From NCBI GenBank assembly GCA_041660045.1, contig JBAZXA010000001.1, positions 620,001 through 684,000 on the forward strand: a stretch of DNA of 64,000 nt. Direction: 5' to 3'. Numbering within the stretch: the first letter of the stretch is position 1; each line of letters starts with the position of its first letter. Shown piece by piece: positions 63,361 to 64,000 of the stretch. A program made the position numbers and the translations under genes. The stretch is from WM-3-3 sp041660045. Lineage in GTDB: Bacteria; Pseudomonadota; Gammaproteobacteria; Methylococcales; Methylomonadaceae. The notes under the pieces were generated by a model, which saw only the letters and a program-made list of their open reading frames with translations, did no database searches and had not been told where the DNA came from.

Positions 63361-63790
63361 GATTCATCTCCATAATTGCGAAATTTTGTGTCCATGCAAA
63401 TTTCGTGCACTACTGCCTTGAGCTTGCCTAGCCAAGGCACTAGTCTTGTATCTGCAAATATTTGCCAGGTAACCATTACAATAGCGCCTCGTGCAAGCGA
63501 AGAAATACTCTCACCCCCTGATGGGAGGCTAATAGTCTGGCAGCTAATAAAGCTAACCGGACACTGCACGGAAGTGCTCACCAATTAAGCCGAATTATAA
63601 CTGCGCGCCAGTAGAGCAACAAGTCAGCTGGCCCACTTTGGTAGGTTCAACTTATAGAGAAATAGCAACAACAACTTTAATGCCATAGCCACCTATAGCG
63701 AATGATTTAAGCCATATTCCAACGCTAAGGCGCTCAAATCTATTGAAACAAATTACTGTCGCAAACAGGTTCATTAAACCAACGCTTGAG
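63361..63790. other. Noncoding region of the accessory tail
   Basis: 430 nt between two minus-strand genes, containing the palindrome at 63379-63405. Two overlapping ORFs of 70-82 codons on opposite strands lack ribosome sites and domains, so I call none of them. Confidence 0.5.
63379..63405. promoter_or_regulatory. Palindromic element upstream of the small gene at 63360
   Basis: CGAAATTT and AAATTTCG, a perfect 8-bp inverted repeat with an 11-nt centre, 19 nt upstream of the gene start. Dyad symmetry and position fit a repressor operator or a leader hairpin; no known regulator consensus matches well. Confidence 0.35.
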
Positions 63791-64000
63791 TCAACCGACC
63801 GGATTTATATCTTTGGGAAATTGACTGGAAAGCAACCATTGCTCCCTCGAAATTTCTTCGACTTGGTTACGTGAGTGCCACGCACGATTTAAATGGGAAT
63901 ACACATGGCCAAGATACACCGTAAATTCCGACTCTTCGTCTATAACACCTGACTCTGTCATTTCATTTACAAGAGCTTCAAGATGCTCACGTGCTTCATC
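63791..64000 (-). CDS. C-terminal part of an unknown protein (cut by window end)
   Basis: Open frame of 69 codons entering from the right edge and ending in TGA at 63793-63791. Residues include EAREHLEALVNEMTESG, then EFTVYLGHVYSHLNRAWHSR, then EEISREQWLLSSQFPKD. It is helical and acidic with Trp/His-rich turns and looks like genuine protein, but I do not recognise the family and the start is outside the window. Confidence 0.6.
   Translation of the reverse strand, partial: DEAREHLEALVNEMTESGVIDEESEFTVYLGHVYSHLNRAWHSRNQVEEISREQWLLSSQFPKDINPVG

Noticed and set aside
63336..63588. Overlapping ORFs of 82 (minus) and 70 (plus) codons
   Set aside because: They overlap each other, lack ribosome sites and one overlaps the better-supported gene at 63073-63360.
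60814..64000. Integron cassette array
   Set aside because: The attC-like ends are not found between each gene, the one strong repeat is too short for a full attC, and no integrase gene is present.

Overview
The window looks like the chromosome of a gammaproteobacterial C1-utiliser, most likely a type I methanotroph or relative (order Methylococcales). The best evidence is a tandem pair of methylene-tetrahydromethanopterin dehydrogenase genes (mtdB type) at 17606-19501. Supporting signs are the gammaproteobacterial gene order accA-tilS-pyrG-kdsA-eno-ftsB-ispD-ispF, a GacA-like regulator, a norspermidine-type polyamine decarboxylase and a secreted protein with a VPLP-type sorting tail. The DNA is moderately AT-rich. 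I see no rRNA, tRNA, CRISPR array, prophage or complete insertion sequence.

Layout. 1-11962 (all minus strand) is housekeeping: isoprenoid precursor genes ispF/ispD, divisome ftsB (apparently starting at an ATT codon), enolase, KDO synthesis, CTP synthase, tRNA-lysidine synthase, acetyl-CoA carboxylase alpha, then rarA, lolA and PBP1B. 12097-25072 is rich in signalling: a REC-GGDEF-EAL protein, two HDOD proteins (one fused to GGDEF), a MinD/FleN-like ATPase with a three-repeat C-terminal extension, a GacA-like regulator and a PAS-PP2C phosphatase coupled to a flavin reductase-like gene. The nspC and mtdB genes lie among them. 25343-36236 is a plus-strand transport block: a CzcCBA-like metal efflux system with a small PII-like protein, an OprB-like porin, an MgtA-type P-type ATPase and a polyphosphate kinase 2.

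36418-39666 encodes a membrane-anchored P-loop NTPase with 14 nearly identical 43-residue TPR-like repeats, made of GC-rich 129-bp DNA units that show recent 258-bp duplications. It is the most unusual locus here. 40112-46269 holds a small membrane ORF, a DmeF-like metal exporter downstream of a two-component system, and a carbonic anhydrase-SulP transporter pair. 46288-50396 is a compact rsbV-rsbW-like-gdh operon joining a partner-switching module to a short-form NAD-glutamate dehydrogenase. 50562-53763 holds a membrane GH17 protein and a dicarboxylate/glutamate symporter. 54504-55862 has an iron-responsive bfd gene with a Fur box inside its promoter, and a flavodoxin with a sigma-54-like promoter. 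57277-60622 is a Wzt-LmbE-like-glycosyltransferase operon for surface polysaccharide. 60814-64000 is a sparse accessory tail: GNAT, three small unknowns (one cut by the window end) and a dienelactone hydrolase-family protein with an aspartate where the nucleophilic cysteine should be.

All calls come from reading the sequence by eye; no database search was run. Family assignments rest on recognised motifs, and positions inside proteins are counted or estimated by hand.
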